DNA of 64,000 nt. Source: Microvelia longipes (Eukaryota > Arthropoda > Insecta > Hemiptera > Veliidae). Every line of letters starts with the position of its first letter. Positions within the stretch are counted from its first letter, which is position 1. Under the pieces are notes generated by a model. That model searched no databases, had not been told where the DNA came from, and saw nothing but the letters and a program-made list of their open reading frames with translations. Of this stretch, positions 1-11,530 are shown one piece after another. The stretch spans positions 42,765,846-42,829,845 of the forward strand of contig JACMZG010001913.1 of assembly GCA_018340805.1 (NCBI GenBank), read 5' to 3'. The position numbers and the translations under genes are program-made.

Positions 1-175
1 TATATATATATATATATAATATATATACATATATATAATAAACTTTTTCGGGCAGATATTTTTGTTACCATCAGGAAGCCAAAGGAACCATTCCACTCAC
101 TCCCCCCTCAACTTCCGTCATCCGAAACAACCTCATAAGCGTCATTTCATAATGAAAATTCCGCTAAAAAAAGGC
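1..175 (-). repeat. End of (TA)n/hairpin element, third copy
   Basis: Positions 40-175 are the reverse complement of the left end of the duplicated element at 31440-34551. The order is the same: an AGCGGAATTTTC-like end, a segment containing GACGCTTATGAGG, a G-rich segment, then the (TA)n tract, which here runs off the window start. The copy is diverged by small indels. It shows that the tandem duplication at 31.4 kb belongs to a dispersed family. No coding capacity is seen in this piece. Confidence 0.75.
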
Positions 176-504
176 AACTATCATTAAATTGGCACACATG
201 ACCACACAAAGTTACATGGTCCAGAGCACGCTAAACTCACACTCCATAACTTCCTCTCTTACAGAAAAAAACGTGTACCAACATTAGGCCAACTATACAT
301 AACCGCAACAATCAGACACTCGGCTATTTACACACAATAGACATACACCAAAACCCTACCATACCACTTAAAGATAACGATATCGTAAAATTTCTTTCAA
401 AATATAAAGAGACACACTCCTTAAATTCTCAAAAATAGAATTTAACAAAAGGAGGGTTAAATTTGAGAGAAGGTGAGCCATCTGAGATTTAACACGCATG
501 TATG

Positions 505-830
505 TATGTATTATACATGTATAAGACTAATATATGTGCTAAGTTTCATCTTATTATTAGCATTAATTCAATTGTTATCACTTTATTGAATTGTGTACGT
601 TTCGGAAAAATTGTATATAATTGAAAAATAATAAAATTGAGTTGAAATTTGGTACAAGTGTATAAATACGTAATAAATAAGTTCACTAAGTTACGTTTCA
701 ATAAGACTTGGACAAGTATATCCAGGATTTTTTTGTGTTGAATCAACTTAAGCACCATCAAGCGAGGTCAGTACCAGGATGGGTGACCGCTGGGTATGAA
801 CGGATGTTTGTACTTTTATGAGATTACCAA
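505..830 (+). mobile_element. 5S-rRNA-bearing TIR element, truncated copy C1
   Basis: A 5S-rRNA-like stretch lies at 745-801. It retains the box A-like TTAAGCACC, the intermediate element and box C-like GGTCAGTACC and GGATGGGTGACCGC. Upstream sequence 505-740 matches the same part of the copies at 38455 and 46450. The GC-rich block that normally follows the 5S segment is missing, so the copy is truncated after about 830. Box C is the best preserved of all copies in the window. Assignment to the family is secure; the borders are approximate. Confidence 0.75.
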
Positions 831-1229
831 ATGGAGGAATTTCCTAAAATAAATCATTTAACATATTTTCCTAATGTAAAATTTTTCTTTATAATAAATT
901 TCATTTTAAGATAAATTACATTAAATTAAAAGATAATATAAAATGTAAATTAAAATTTAAATTAAATGCTCTCGGAAGCCTTTCAGTAATATTTTAAATA
1001 TTTTAGAAAAAAAAATCAAATAACTTTATATAAATAATGCGATTTAGCTTTAAGTTAAGCTCCAGTATTGAAAAGCAATAAAATAATACCATTTTTATGA
1101 TAAAAATTTATAGTATATAAATGAAATCCAAACTCACTAAAGAAAATTGATACTTTAGGTAATAAATAAATATACGTACATGTAAAGTTGCAATTCATGA
1201 AATCTTAACTTTTTTCTTTTGAAATTTAT

Positions 1230-1690
1230 AATTTGGGAACGGGGTACCTCGGAACTTTTCTTCATCACATCGGATTCGCTACGCTCATCCTCCCTGCTTT
1301 GGACTCGCTTCGCTTGTTCTCAGAATATTCAGTTAGTCAAATGTATGCTGCAACACCTCTTGATGAGGACTCGCATCGCTCGTCCTCAGATATTAAATAC
1401 ATCTATTTCATCCTCAGCGGTCACCCATATAGCACTGACCACACTCAATGCTGTTAAACTTTTATGATCCAACAAAAACCATATACTTGTCGTGTTAAAA
1501 TAATAACTTGGTTTACTTATTATTATTTATAACGGTTATATAATTGTACCTAGTTCGACTTAATTAGATTATTTCCAATTTTTACAATGTTTTTAAAAAC
1601 GTACACAAGTCATTTGATAATAATTGAACTAATTCTGATAATAAAATGAAACTTGGCACATATGTTAGTAAAATTATGATAAAATTTTTA
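1230..1690 (-). mobile_element. 5S-rRNA-bearing TIR element, truncated copy C2
   Basis: Read on the minus strand, the 5S-like segment is 1459-1416 and is followed by the family's GAGGAC and GCGAAGCGAG-type motifs, ending in the GGTACC block at 1243. On the plus strand it starts GGGGTACCTCGGAAC. It lies about 0.4 kb from C1 in the opposite orientation. The right part stops near 1690, short of the terminal inverted repeat. Small open frames of 74-82 codons here are chance frames through the repeat. Confidence 0.75.
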
Positions 1691-2231
1691 AGTGGAAAAG
1701 TTTATTTAAATGAAGTTTGCATAGAAGCTTTGTGCGATTCCTGTCAAAGGGGTTATTTGGATTTTTAACCTTTTAGGTTTTCCATAGGGGATCCTTAAAT
1801 AAGCAGTTAAGCATAAATAAGAAAGAAGGATGTGAATAATTTTGACCTCTTTTTGACCTACATTACCAGACGGATAAAAAGACAGAAAATATGTTGTTTA
1901 ATGTAAAAGCGTTCTCTTGTTTTTCCACTTATTTTCTTTAAAACAGTAGATGGGCTTTATGTAAAAGGATAGATGTGGTCAAAATAATCCTGATGGTATT
2001 TCGCCGTATATTATTCTTTACATGTATAAGATTTTGATTTTCTCGCCTTCTAGTGAAGCAATACAGGAAAATAATTGTCTTCACTTAAAAAATATGAAAC
2101 CTATATTTCATGAGAATTAAGGCGTTCGATGTGTTTTTTCTTCACGACTGTCAAAAGCTTTCTTTTACTATAAGTTATAATCCCCGAGAAGTTTGGTTAC
2201 CTAAAAATACAGAGGTCTAGAGCTTTATTGG

Positions 2232-2425
2232 ATAATTATGCCATTCTGGGCGAGACAAACAACATCAAAGTAAAGCCACCTTAAGGTTCAAGTAATTATG
2301 ACATTTTGAGGACGAGAGAATTGAGATCAAAGTAAAGCCACCTTAAGGTTTTAGTAATTATGACATTTTGAGGACGAGGAAATTGAGATCAAAGTAAAGC
2401 CACCTTAAGGTTTAAGTAATTATGG
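2232..2425. repeat. 62-bp tandem repeat, about 3 units
   Basis: The block AAAGTAAAGCCACCTTAAGG starts at 2267, 2329 and 2391, an exact 62-bp period. Units also share GTAATTATG and GAGGACGAG. The third unit runs into an inverted TAATTATGGCATAATTA palindrome near 2420. Confidence 0.9.
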
Positions 2426-2525
2426 CATAATTACTTGAATCTTGAATGTATTTTGAGGAGGGAGTCCTCAACATTTTATGTTCATTGACATAAAATTTAC
2501 ATATGTAGGTCAAATTCAGTTCAGG

Positions 2526-2550
2526 CTCTGTCGGCGCCCTGATGAGTTGA
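2526..2550 (+). ncRNA. Hammerhead ribozyme, 3'-deleted copy
   Basis: CTCTG, the GTC cleavage triplet, GGCGCC and CTGATGA are present. The rest of stem II, the GAAAC box and the closing CAGAG are missing; GTTGAACATGAC follows directly, consistent with a deletion of about 22 bases relative to the copy at 18360. Confidence 0.7.
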
Positions 2551-2823
2551 ACATGACATAATGTTTAGTCATCATTAATGACGAATGTGGAATGATGAAA
2601 CAGTTGCCAGATGTAGCATTGCATTTTGCTTGTTACATTCCCTAGGTGTCTCTCGCACAATTATATTGTGTCAACTATTCATGTTTTACAAAACTCATAA
2701 GTATGAAATGATATATATGTTGCTTGCTAAGCATGATAGCGGTAAGAAAGAACCGCTTGTCTCTGGTAAATGCTTCACATTATATTCTTCGGAATTTTAA
2801 TTGAAGGTCAGAGTGAGTTCAGG

Positions 2824-2864
2824 CTCTGTCGGCGCCCTGATAAGTTAGACGTAACAAAACAGAG
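2824..2864 (+). ncRNA. Hammerhead ribozyme, both catalytic guanines mutated
   Basis: Stem III (CTCTG/CAGAG), the GTC cleavage triplet, GGCGCC and the 4-bp stem II with GACG loop are all intact. The core reads CTGATAA instead of CTGATGA, and AAAAC instead of GAAAC. These changes hit positions known as G8 and G12, the general acid and general base of the family. The RNA should therefore fold but not cleave. Confidence 0.75.
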
Positions 2865-2898
2865 TGGGAGCCATCAATGATGACGAATGTCGAATGAT

Positions 2899-2945
2899 CC
2901 GACCGCCTATCCCATTTGCCGAATTTCCAAAGGAAATTTGCTAAA
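2899..2945 (+). repeat. Fragment of a SINE tail shared with 29808-29845
   Basis: CGCCTATCCCATTTGCCGAA, followed by an AAAGGAAATTTGC block, matches the segment immediately after the tRNA-like head at 29745. It abuts the hammerhead dimer. A fragment only. Confidence 0.6.
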
Positions 2946-2949
2946 AGGC

Positions 2950-5569
2950 AAAATTATATTGCGCAACCCCGATGTAGTAAGGTTAAGCTTATCAAATTTG
3001 ATAAGGTGAGAAAATAATATGAGATAGCTTGCACTATTTTTCAAAAGAAAAACATGCAGTTCATCCCAGGTCACAATAATACCCTTTAATCGCGTTTTTC
3101 ATTTAAACTAAATCTTTTCAATAAAAGAAAAGAAGATTGCTGAGTAGAAATTTTTCATTAAATAATTTAAACGATATAAAGCTAGTAAACGTATACAGTA
3201 CCAAGCGAAGCGTGATTCCCTTTGACGACATACATGATTGTTTTAAGGATAGATAGGAAAACACGAAAATCTATTTCTATTTTCAGTATTTTAATTTTGC
3301 TGATTTTCCTTTGATAAATTGTTCAAACGATTCTAAGGTCGAATCGTTTCTAATCTTTACCTTTGTTTATATTTCGGTATTAAATTTTACCGCATGTACC
3401 TAGGAAGTGCATAACTATGTCATCGTTGTTTTCATATTTTGGACAGACCGGCATATCTTTTAGACGCTTTGTATAAAGATGTTACTGTAGTGACCTGTTT
3501 GTTTTTTATCGTTTGCCTTAATTGTGTACAATTGTCACGATTCAACAAATATTTGTATGTTTTCTCTGAACTCCAGTCATTGGTAATAGAATACCTAAAA
3601 CTCTTGAACTAAATAAGCTAGTAAGTTCCAAGCATGATACCGAAAAATAGAAGACATTGGTCCCATCGCACCAATATTAGTACAGCATCCACTCCAACAA
3701 AAATTTCAACCGTCAACGACAAATAAGAACAAAGCAATTTGAAAAATTCATGAGAGAATTCAAGAAACAGTACACTTAGCCTTAAATCAAATCAGGGCCT
3801 TAAAAATAAGAATTAGTTCTCTACAAGGAAAAATTATTAGGAACTTAAACTGACCCTGTTAATTAATTCCACATAATTTTGGTATAAAATGAACTAAGAA
3901 ATCGCATTTTCAGTTGATCCGCCAGTATTTGTTTTTAAATATTTAAATAAACTCACAGAGTTAACTTAATATTACTTAAAATGGTAATATAGTTGGGTCA
4001 TGATGAATTTAATTAATGATACTCATTACAGATACTTTACAGATCAAACATTTTCCACCATGAAAATTCACAGTTTTATAAGTACACTATTAATCGAACA
4101 CCCTTTGATTTGCTTAAGTGAAAACAACATGTGGAATTCAGTAAATAAATTCATTTGAACTGGTTGGCCAATGGTCTATGACTATCGTTTAATAAAGGGA
4201 CGAGATAATCAGAATCTAAATTCTCGATTTGCATTCAAATTGAAATTCAACGCCTCTTCATAATAAACTGATAAAATTGCAGTTGGGGTTAATACATTAA
4301 CAAATTAATGTATTAACAAATTCTTGGAAAAAGTTGTTATTATGGTAATTTAACATGAAGCGCAAATAAAGATATAAAGAGTCCTCACATAATATTGTTC
4401 ATCACTCGACATACATATGTTAAGGTTGGTTTCTGTAGAAATATCAGTTCGTTGGTATGCCCTTTGGTTTGTGAAATTCCATCCTTATTTTCCACTCCAT
4501 ATACATTAGAGAACTATTTTGGAAAGGTTTCAACTTTGTTTTTAGATTCATAACTTATACGTCATAGAGTTCTATCTCACAGATAATATTAACCAACATA
4601 TTCCTAACGCCGTGCATTCAAATGAATATAGGAAATTAAGATTTTTTGATAACTTAATAAAATAGGAATAAGTCTTAATAAATTTCAAGTAAAGGTCTTA
4701 AAAGCATTCCCTAGTTGTTTAACAAAAAAAATGGTATCTCCATTATTATCAAAACATATGGCGAACAAAAATAGAATTAGAAAAAAAAAATAAATCCGCC
4801 CTAATAATGCTCAGGAAAGTCTATTTGTATAAAATGAATTTTCTTTAAAAAAATCTCTATGCACTGGCTGTAAGATGACCTTTTCGTAAAATCCTTGAAA
4901 TTTCCCAACATATTTTATTCAATATTAAATGAAATCACTGGAAACGGGATGACGATGGAAAGTTTAATCTGTCATCATATCTGTTATAATTCCCGAGGGT
5001 TTTCCTTCAATATATATTTCCTTTTTAAAGATAAATGAGTTTCCCAAATCGAAATGGGTTTCTGGAATTATAAATAATTAATCATATTCGTATTAATAAT
5101 TAAGTAACCATATAAATATCAAAACTTATATCAAAATTCAGTAGGAAATAGTATCAGCTAGCTACTTATGTATGGCTGCTCTTATGAAAAAACTAGTTTT
5201 TAAAATAGCTATTTTCCAGTTTGTCAAGTATAGTAATATTTTAATCCATTTTTATCCATCTTTTTGTGGTAATAAGTTTTGTAAAACACAGTAACGTTTA
5301 ATAAGTTGAAACTCAACAAGTTTAGTATATGAATGTTATAAAAAGTATTGAATTATGTTTCAGAATGCACCCAATATGTTTGACACTCCGGAGTATACTA
5401 CACATTTTTCCTATTTCCTGTCAGAAAAATGTAAACAAAATTTATATGCCTGATAATAACTCTGGTACTAACTACCAGAACTATGTGACATTGGTACCAA
5501 GAGTTCTTAAAACAGTACTAATAGCTTATACTCTAATATAAATATAAAGAACGGTGGATCATTATTGTT
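2950..5569. other. No recognisable feature
   Basis: AT-rich sequence with short direct repeats only (for example TTAATACATTAAC near 4290). I see no gene, RNA or recognised repeat family. A 70-codon open frame at 5329-5541 has no recognisable domain and is probably chance. Confidence 0.6.
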
Positions 5570-6095
5570 CTGATCAGTCGCTTGTGCTGATAGTGTTTCC
5601 AACCAAGACGAAGTACCTGTAATTGAAGACGTGTTTGCCATTGATCAGGAGGTGTTCCACAACATCGCTAACGAAGACATCAATTTTAAATTTTAATACC
5701 AAATGTTTAAGTGATCTCATTTTCTCTCTAGTCAACTTTTTTTATCATCTTGTTCATGTCTAGTCTTTGTTACCGTAGGTTTTTATTACTTTTATTACTT
5801 TTTAAATTATATTGTTTCTTAGTATAGGTTTTTTATGTCATATGCACATTTTATATTTAGTAACTGTCTCTCAATATTATTTTTTCCAACTCATATTTTT
5901 TAACTTTTAATGCCTTTTTTAATTTTTAATCCTGCTTTAATCATTTACTTTGTAATCTATTTTTATTTATTTATGTTTTAAATTATCTACTTAATTGTTT
6001 TTTTTTGTATAAAATCTTATAGAGCGCCTCGCTTGTGGCAATGCTGTTGAGGGCTCGTATTTGTAAAAAGTTTATAAATAAATAAATAAAATTAG
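5570..6095 (+). mobile_element. 3' end of a truncated LINE-like element
   Basis: A frame open from 5577 ends at the TAA at 5694-5696. It encodes an acidic C-terminus (DEVPVIEDVFAIDQEVFHN and a short tail). About 380 bp of T-rich 3' UTR follow, then GTTTATAAATAAATAAATAA at 6069-6090. A short 3' ORF remnant, UTR and (AAAT)n tail fit a 5'-truncated non-LTR retrotransposon. The clade cannot be told from this short piece. Confidence 0.5.
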
Positions 6096-7030
6096 CCAGG
6101 TGAAGTACAACCTACTTTAAATTTGCCGATAAATAATCACAAACATAAAAGGTATAAAGATTTTACAATGTTATAATTTTTAAAAGGTCATAAGTTTGAC
6201 GAATAAATGAATGTGAATAAAGAATCAATAAAACCCTAAATTAACTTTATAAAAATAAATATTTCAAAGGACTAAAATATGAACTTCCTTTGATTTTTTT
6301 CCTTGCTTGAATTGACTTTGTTCTTTGACAAAAAGGACAATTTGAATATAAGTCCGCTTTCACAACATAACAAGTAACACTGCGGAGTTAAGTATGTCAA
6401 TAAATAGCGAATGAAATTGTCATTACTTTTTACTGCTTTGATTGCAGACTGCAAAAGTTGTTTTAATGACAATTTAGATGCTGATTTATGTTTCTTTTAA
6501 AAAAAGCTTTTTAAAAGTTTAAAATTTAAATATGAGCTTATTGCAATAAAAAATGAGGACGCTCCAAGGAAATCCCTTTTTATTCAACAAAGGTACTTTT
6601 GAAGACAAAAAACTTTTACTTAATTCTATTGCTTTTTTTTCAAAACGTTAAGGGATTTATAATTTTTTTCTAGAAGATAATGAAAACAAAGAAGGACAAC
6701 CTTTTACTAAAGAGAACACTTTTTTAGAGATTTCTACAAAACAAAACAGTTGATAGATAAATCTACACTGATAATTTAAAAGGTAAGTAATTTTACAGAG
6801 TTGAACGAACAACACTAAAAAGTTGGAATTTTATTATTAGAATTGAAGCTTTAAGAGTTAAAAGGTTCCTTTTAATAGCAGAACAACAATTCAAAAAATT
6901 AATAGATGAATCTGTTAACATACGACCTTTTTAATAATATGTAATTATCATCCAAAATAAACAATGAAATAAATAATTAAGTAAAAAAAATAACAATAAC
7001 AATAACAAAATGTAATGATGACAGAAAATA
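6096..7030. other. No recognisable feature
   Basis: A+T-rich sequence without recognised repeats, RNA genes or coding potential. The 66-codon minus frame at 6272-6472 has no recognisable domain. Confidence 0.55.
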
Positions 7031-7034
7031 TAAA

Positions 7035-7375
7035 ATAATATTATTGTATGTATAGAAAATATATAGTAGTAGTATTATATAGTAGTATAGTAGTTGTATA
7101 TGTAGTAGTATGTATAGTATATAGTAATAGTATTATATAGTAGTAGTATGTATAGTAATATAGTAATAGTATTATATAGTAGTATAGAAGTTGTATATAG
7201 TAGTAGTATGTATAGTAATAGTATTATATAGTAGTATAGAAGTTGTATATAGTAGTAGTATGTATAGTAATATAGTAGTACAGAAGTTACATATAGTAGT
7301 AGTATGTATTGTAATATAGTAGTATTATTATGTTATGATATGTAGTATTAAATAGTAGGAACAGAATATGCAGTA
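7035..7375. repeat. (TAG)n/(TATAGTAG)n microsatellite
   Basis: Irregular runs of TAGTAG and TATAGTAATATAG make up most of the interval, with a higher-order period near 60-70 bp (AGAAGTTGTATATAGTAG recurs). It has no coding potential. Confidence 0.85.
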
Positions 7376-7589
7376 AATTATAAAATTATAGGGTATTGAG
7401 TATGGTATGAAAATTATATTTTATTTATTATTATGTCAGACGTGTAGATGTATAGTGGCTACTCCAAACCCAAAAGGCATACCTCAGGTACTGGCCAATT
7501 TAAAATCAGTTTCTAAATATTAAAACGAAATAGTATTAATTCCTTGTAATTTAAGTTCACAATGTAAATTTTAATGAAGGTTTGTTATT

Positions 7590-8210
7590 ATTATGAGTTT
7601 GAGGGTTCAAATTCAGCCGGGGAAGGACCTTATATGAGGTTATCCCTTGTATCGTTCCCTCGGGAGCCTTTGAATTCAAATTCGGCCAACCCGGTCAAGG
7701 TTTAACGTAGCTTCATTTTATGTTACGCAAATACGGGGTTAGATTTCGATTGACATAAATCAGGATCCACGTTATCATTGTCACCAGCTCATGTAATGAG
7801 CAGGTAAAGTTCTGCAGGCCGGCGAAGGGTTTGAAAGATACTGCTCGGACCGAGCACTCTACAAGTGGAAAGGTGGATTTAGTCTGTGGTCCCCCGACTA
7901 GTGAAAGTGATTAGGAATGATGTGTTTGGTTTTGGGTTTCAGGTTAGGGCTATGGTAATGGGTTTATACGAACTAACTTCAGGGTCGCCACCGGCATCTC
8001 TCCCCCGTCAGGCTGGACCGGACAGGACAGAAAAATAAGTATAACGAGTATCTGGAGAGACTAGAGGAACTGTGGGTATTGGTAAACTAGTAATTAGCGG
8101 GCTAGATAAGACTGATGAGATCTAAGTAGCTAGTGGAACTTATAGAGAATATATACTAGACAACCTGTGAACAAGTCACAGTTCACGTAGTTCCGTAAAG
8201 GGGAGGGTAA
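7590..8210 (+). mobile_element. tRNA-derived composite repeat, copy 1
   Basis: It begins with the 3' half of a tRNA-like head (GAGGGTTCAAATTCAGCC, a B-box match) and continues through blocks shared with 22620-22015 read on the minus strand: ATGAGGTTATCCCTTGTA, GGATCCACGTT and the CTAGAGGAACTG tail. The tRNA 5' half with the A box is missing. Divergence is high. The 3' part has degenerate ACTAG-containing repeats, as in the copy at 63.6 kb. Confidence 0.65.
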
Positions 8211-9220
8211 AAACGAATCTTTCCCTCAGTGCAGTGTGTGCTTAACTTTAAGGGATTCTCAGTAAAGTGGCATTTAGACAAGTAGACATGCTTATTGAAT
8301 AAAGTTTATACTTCTTTATATATTTGCCATTAAGAATACTTAAGTTTTTAATGTCCCACTGACAGTAAATTAGTCAACAATGGAAAATCATTTATTAATG
8401 TCACTCACCTATCACAGTAGATATACTGGAAAAATATAAAGGAAATCCCATGTCAAGATATCACGAGACTTATCTGTTTCAGGTGTTTAATAGGGCTTTC
8501 TGTGTGATTTGTACCATGTGTATATATTATAACCGTAAAACAATTTGATTTATACTTAGTTGCTTACTGATTAACTAGGCATATCAAAATTATGTAAATT
8601 TATTGTCTCGCCTACTTCTCTTTTCTACGCACCTCCATCATTTCATTCATTACCAATATATTTCCTTACCCTTTCTATTCATCTCAAACTTTGTTAGCCT
8701 TTTGGTCAACAGTAGTAATATGAGGGAGTGGTAGTAACTACCAGGCAAATAGGCCACGTTGTTGGGCCCTTTTTGCCAGCTCCCTAAGATAGTGTTCTAC
8801 TCCTTTTAATTTGAAGTGTAGGTATATTTCATCTAATCTAGACAGAAGAGCCGTGAATTTCTATGGCTCCTCTCATGTTTATTTTTACTGACTCATATAG
8901 TCTAGTAAATATTAGGCAAAACACGTGCTCTCGCTGTTAAACCAAACCTCCACACACTTTACACTACAAGGCAGGCACACTATAGTATTATAATAAATCT
9001 ACTATGAGGGTCCTATATTTTACCTATACCTAGTTTCATTTAGGGTAAGGGATCTTTAACGAGTACCTGACAACGCACAGGCTCGAGACTACCCGCATTA
9101 CGTCTCTTCTGAAGGACGTGGCAGCAGGATTTTTATCCCTCTCATAAAAATACCAGAGGCCCGTGCTAGAATTGAATCCATGACTAAATATACTTGGAAG
9201 TTTATTTAGTAGGAAGTCTA

Positions 9221-9345
9221 TTCATTCTGTGTATTGGCCTCGTACCTACGCGGTCATACATTTATTCTGTGTATTGGCCGCGTACCTACGCGGTCATATA
9301 TTTATTCTGTGTATTGGCCGCGTAGGTACGAGGCCAATACACAGT
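9221..9345. repeat. 40-bp tandem repeat ending in an inverted copy
   Basis: Units start at 9221, 9261 and 9301 with exact 40-bp spacing (TTCTGTGTATTGGCC). The last unit switches after GGCC into the reverse complement of unit 1, so 9229-9254 and 9318-9343 are perfect inverted copies that can form a hairpin. Confidence 0.85.
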
Positions 9346-9424
9346 TGATGTAGTGATTAAGGTTAACCACTACACCACGGGTGACTCCTTGCCTTTTGGT
9401 CAAGTATTTGATAGATCTTCTTCT

Positions 9425-9800
9425 TTCAAGACATCCTTTGTCAAAAAACTGAGTATTTAAAATAAAACATAATTCAAAACATCCTTTGTCAAATAACTGA
9501 GTATTTAAAATAAAACATAATTCAATACGTCCTTTGTCAAATAACTGAGTATTTAAAATAAAACATAATTCAAAACATCCTTTGTCAAAACTGAGTACTG
9601 AAATAACTGAGTATTTAAAATAAACATAATTCAAACTCCTTTGTCAAATAACTGAGTATTTAATAAAACATAATTCAAAACATCCTTTGTCAAATAACTG
9701 AGTATTTAAAATAAACATAATTCAAAACATCCTTTGTCAAATACTGAGTATTTAAAATAAAACATAATTCAATACGTCCTTTGTCAAATAACTGAGAATT
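9425..9800. repeat. 48-bp minisatellite, about 8 units
   Basis: The unit contains CATCCTTTGTCAAATAACTG and AGTATTTAAAATAAAACATA. It recurs from 9432 at a period of about 48 bp with 1-5 base indels between units. A 110-codon minus frame at 9302-9634 is simply this repeat translated and is not a gene. Confidence 0.9.
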
Positions 9801-10222
9801 TGTATCGGAAAGCTATCAGAGTCTACCTATGCAGTCTAATGCTCTTGTTAAACCCAATGATCAACAGCTAACACGAGTTCCATAAACCCTAGGGTAAGCC
9901 TTGAGTAGATTTGTTTAAACCTAATGTAATATACGCCGTACAACATGGTATTTATACAAACACTCATAAACAACTCAATCAAACTTTAATAATATTTACG
10001 ATTTCGTACAAACAAGAAATCAAATAATACTGATTATATAAACATCAAATTAAATACAGATAAAGCTGTACTTTCGGGAAAGGATTAAATTATTTACAGA
10101 TTCTTAAATATTGATGAGTTTAATGTCTCTTGTCGCTGCACAGTTTTAGTTCGGGATTGCAGCCCGATCAGGAGTCCCCTCACGTTTTGGTTGTTGTTTT
10201 GTATTATTTGTTGTTTCATTAT

Positions 10223-10899
10223 AGACCAAGAGCCCAGGGGTGTTTTGTTAATAAAAAGTTCTTAAGAGAGAAACATCTTTTTTGTAGAATTCCATAATTA
10301 CTATTAGGTAAAGAAAGACTTTTATTCTACAATGTTTTTTATAAACAGGAACAATATATTTCAATCCATTTGGATCATCTTCAGGAACTAAAAAACAAAA
10401 GTACAAAAATATTACTAAAAACATACAAAAGTACAATATAAAAAATAATAAGTTTAATACTTGACATTAATGTTTGGTTCCTGTCGTATTATTTGTATTT
10501 TGTACTTTTGTAAGTTTTTAGTAATATTTTTGTACTTTTGTTTTTAGTTCCTGAAGATGATCCAAATGGATTGAAATATATTGTTCCTGTTTATAAAAAA
10601 CATTGTAGAATAAAAGTCTTTCTTTACCTAATAGTAATAATAAAAATTGTAATGGCTGGAACCGGTCTCAATTTTTCGTAAATACCTTCCTGAACAAGGA
10701 TCTGCAATTCTGCAGACTCGTATCGGATGGGTGTCCCAGGCAGAACCTTTGACCCCTAAAGTGCGTTCTGCCTGAGACACCCATCAGATACGAGTCGGCA
10801 GAATTGCAGATCTTTGTTCAGGAAGGTATTTACGAAAAATTGAGACCGGTTCCAGCCATTTCACTTTTTATTAACAAAACAACCCTGGGCTCTTGGTCT
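10223..10899. mobile_element. Nested fold-back element
   Basis: Outer inverted arms are 10223-10259 and 10864-10899 (AGAGCCCAGGG and its complement). Inside lie two further palindromes. One has arms of about 145 bp around 10290-10438 and 10492-10640. The other, 10651-10860, includes GGAACCGGTCTCAATTTTTC and its complement. The first arm contains CCTGAAGATGATCC, then GGATTGAAA, a stem-loop plus GAAA pattern resembling motifs at 37465 and 39598. No coding sequence; the 62-codon minus frame here is arm sequence. Confidence 0.75.
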
Positions 10900-11019
10900 G
10901 TAAGGTTTCGAAGGGAGGACCAGTTTTAATAACACAGGTTTAGGAGAGGTAATAGGTTAAGGTGAAACAGGTTTAGGATCTTAAGCAGAAGCTAATATTG
11001 ATTGAGTTTGGACTTGACC

Positions 11020-11530
11020 CTGACATAAAGGAATTTTCAGGTTAATATATTTATTTTTTGTAGCCCAAGTGCCACACCTGAAAAATGTGACTCATTTTGT
11101 ACTACTTCAAACCAAAAAAATTTCTGAAAAATACCTTGAATTATGAAGAAAAAAATAGTCTGCCTCTCCAGAGTGGAGCCCTTCATATAACTGAGCATGC
11201 TTAAAATTTTATAAAATCGCACAAATTCCAGTTTCCTTGTAATAAGTTATTCCCTGTGAACATTTTTTAAAGCTGATAAGATTTTCTATAAAACGAGTGT
11301 TTAATCATCAAAATCGGATAACTGCAACCAAAGTTATGACTCTTTTAAAAACACTACAAAGAATTGTTAATTTATGCAAAATCAGTGAATTTCTTTAAAA
11401 AATTTTCGTTTTTTCTTCATTTTATTGGTCATTTAACAAATTTTAAAACTTTAGTTGTATTTATCCTTTTTTGACGAAAAAAACACTCGTTTTATAGGAA
11501 ATTTTATCAGCTTTAAAAAAAGTATATTTA
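11020..11530 (+). mobile_element. Fold-back element, copy truncated on the right
   Basis: It matches 23411-23780 in order: AGTCTGCCTCTCCAGAGTGG, GAGCATGCTTAAAATTTTAT, AACGAGTGTTTAATCATCAA, then the inverted AAACACTCGTTTTATAG at 11480. The final arm seen at 23830-23890 is missing. Short frames on both strands are shadows. Confidence 0.7.

Larger units (their letters stand above)
2500..2895 (+). mobile_element. Tandem dimer of hammerhead-ribozyme repeat unit (retrozyme or Penelope LTR-like)
   Basis: Two direct copies of one unit are offset by 298 bp (CTCTGTCGGCGCC at 2526 and 2824). The sequence between them matches the inverted pair at 18.0-18.5 kb and the single copy at 21.06 kb. Metazoan retrozymes and Penelope-like elements carry small hammerhead ribozymes in tandem units of this size; the assignment is by that structure, not by any reverse transcriptase nearby. 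The first unit has lost the end of its ribozyme. The second keeps the layout but carries inactivating changes. Short open frames across the dimer are not taken as genes. Confidence 0.75.

Noticed and set aside
9302..9634. 110-codon minus frame with repeated FDKGCFELCFILNTQ
   Set aside because: It is the 48-bp minisatellite translated; the period is a multiple of three, so frames stay open.
9425..9800. CRISPR-like array of regular repeats
   Set aside because: Units are contiguous, without unique spacers, in a eukaryotic context. It is a minisatellite.
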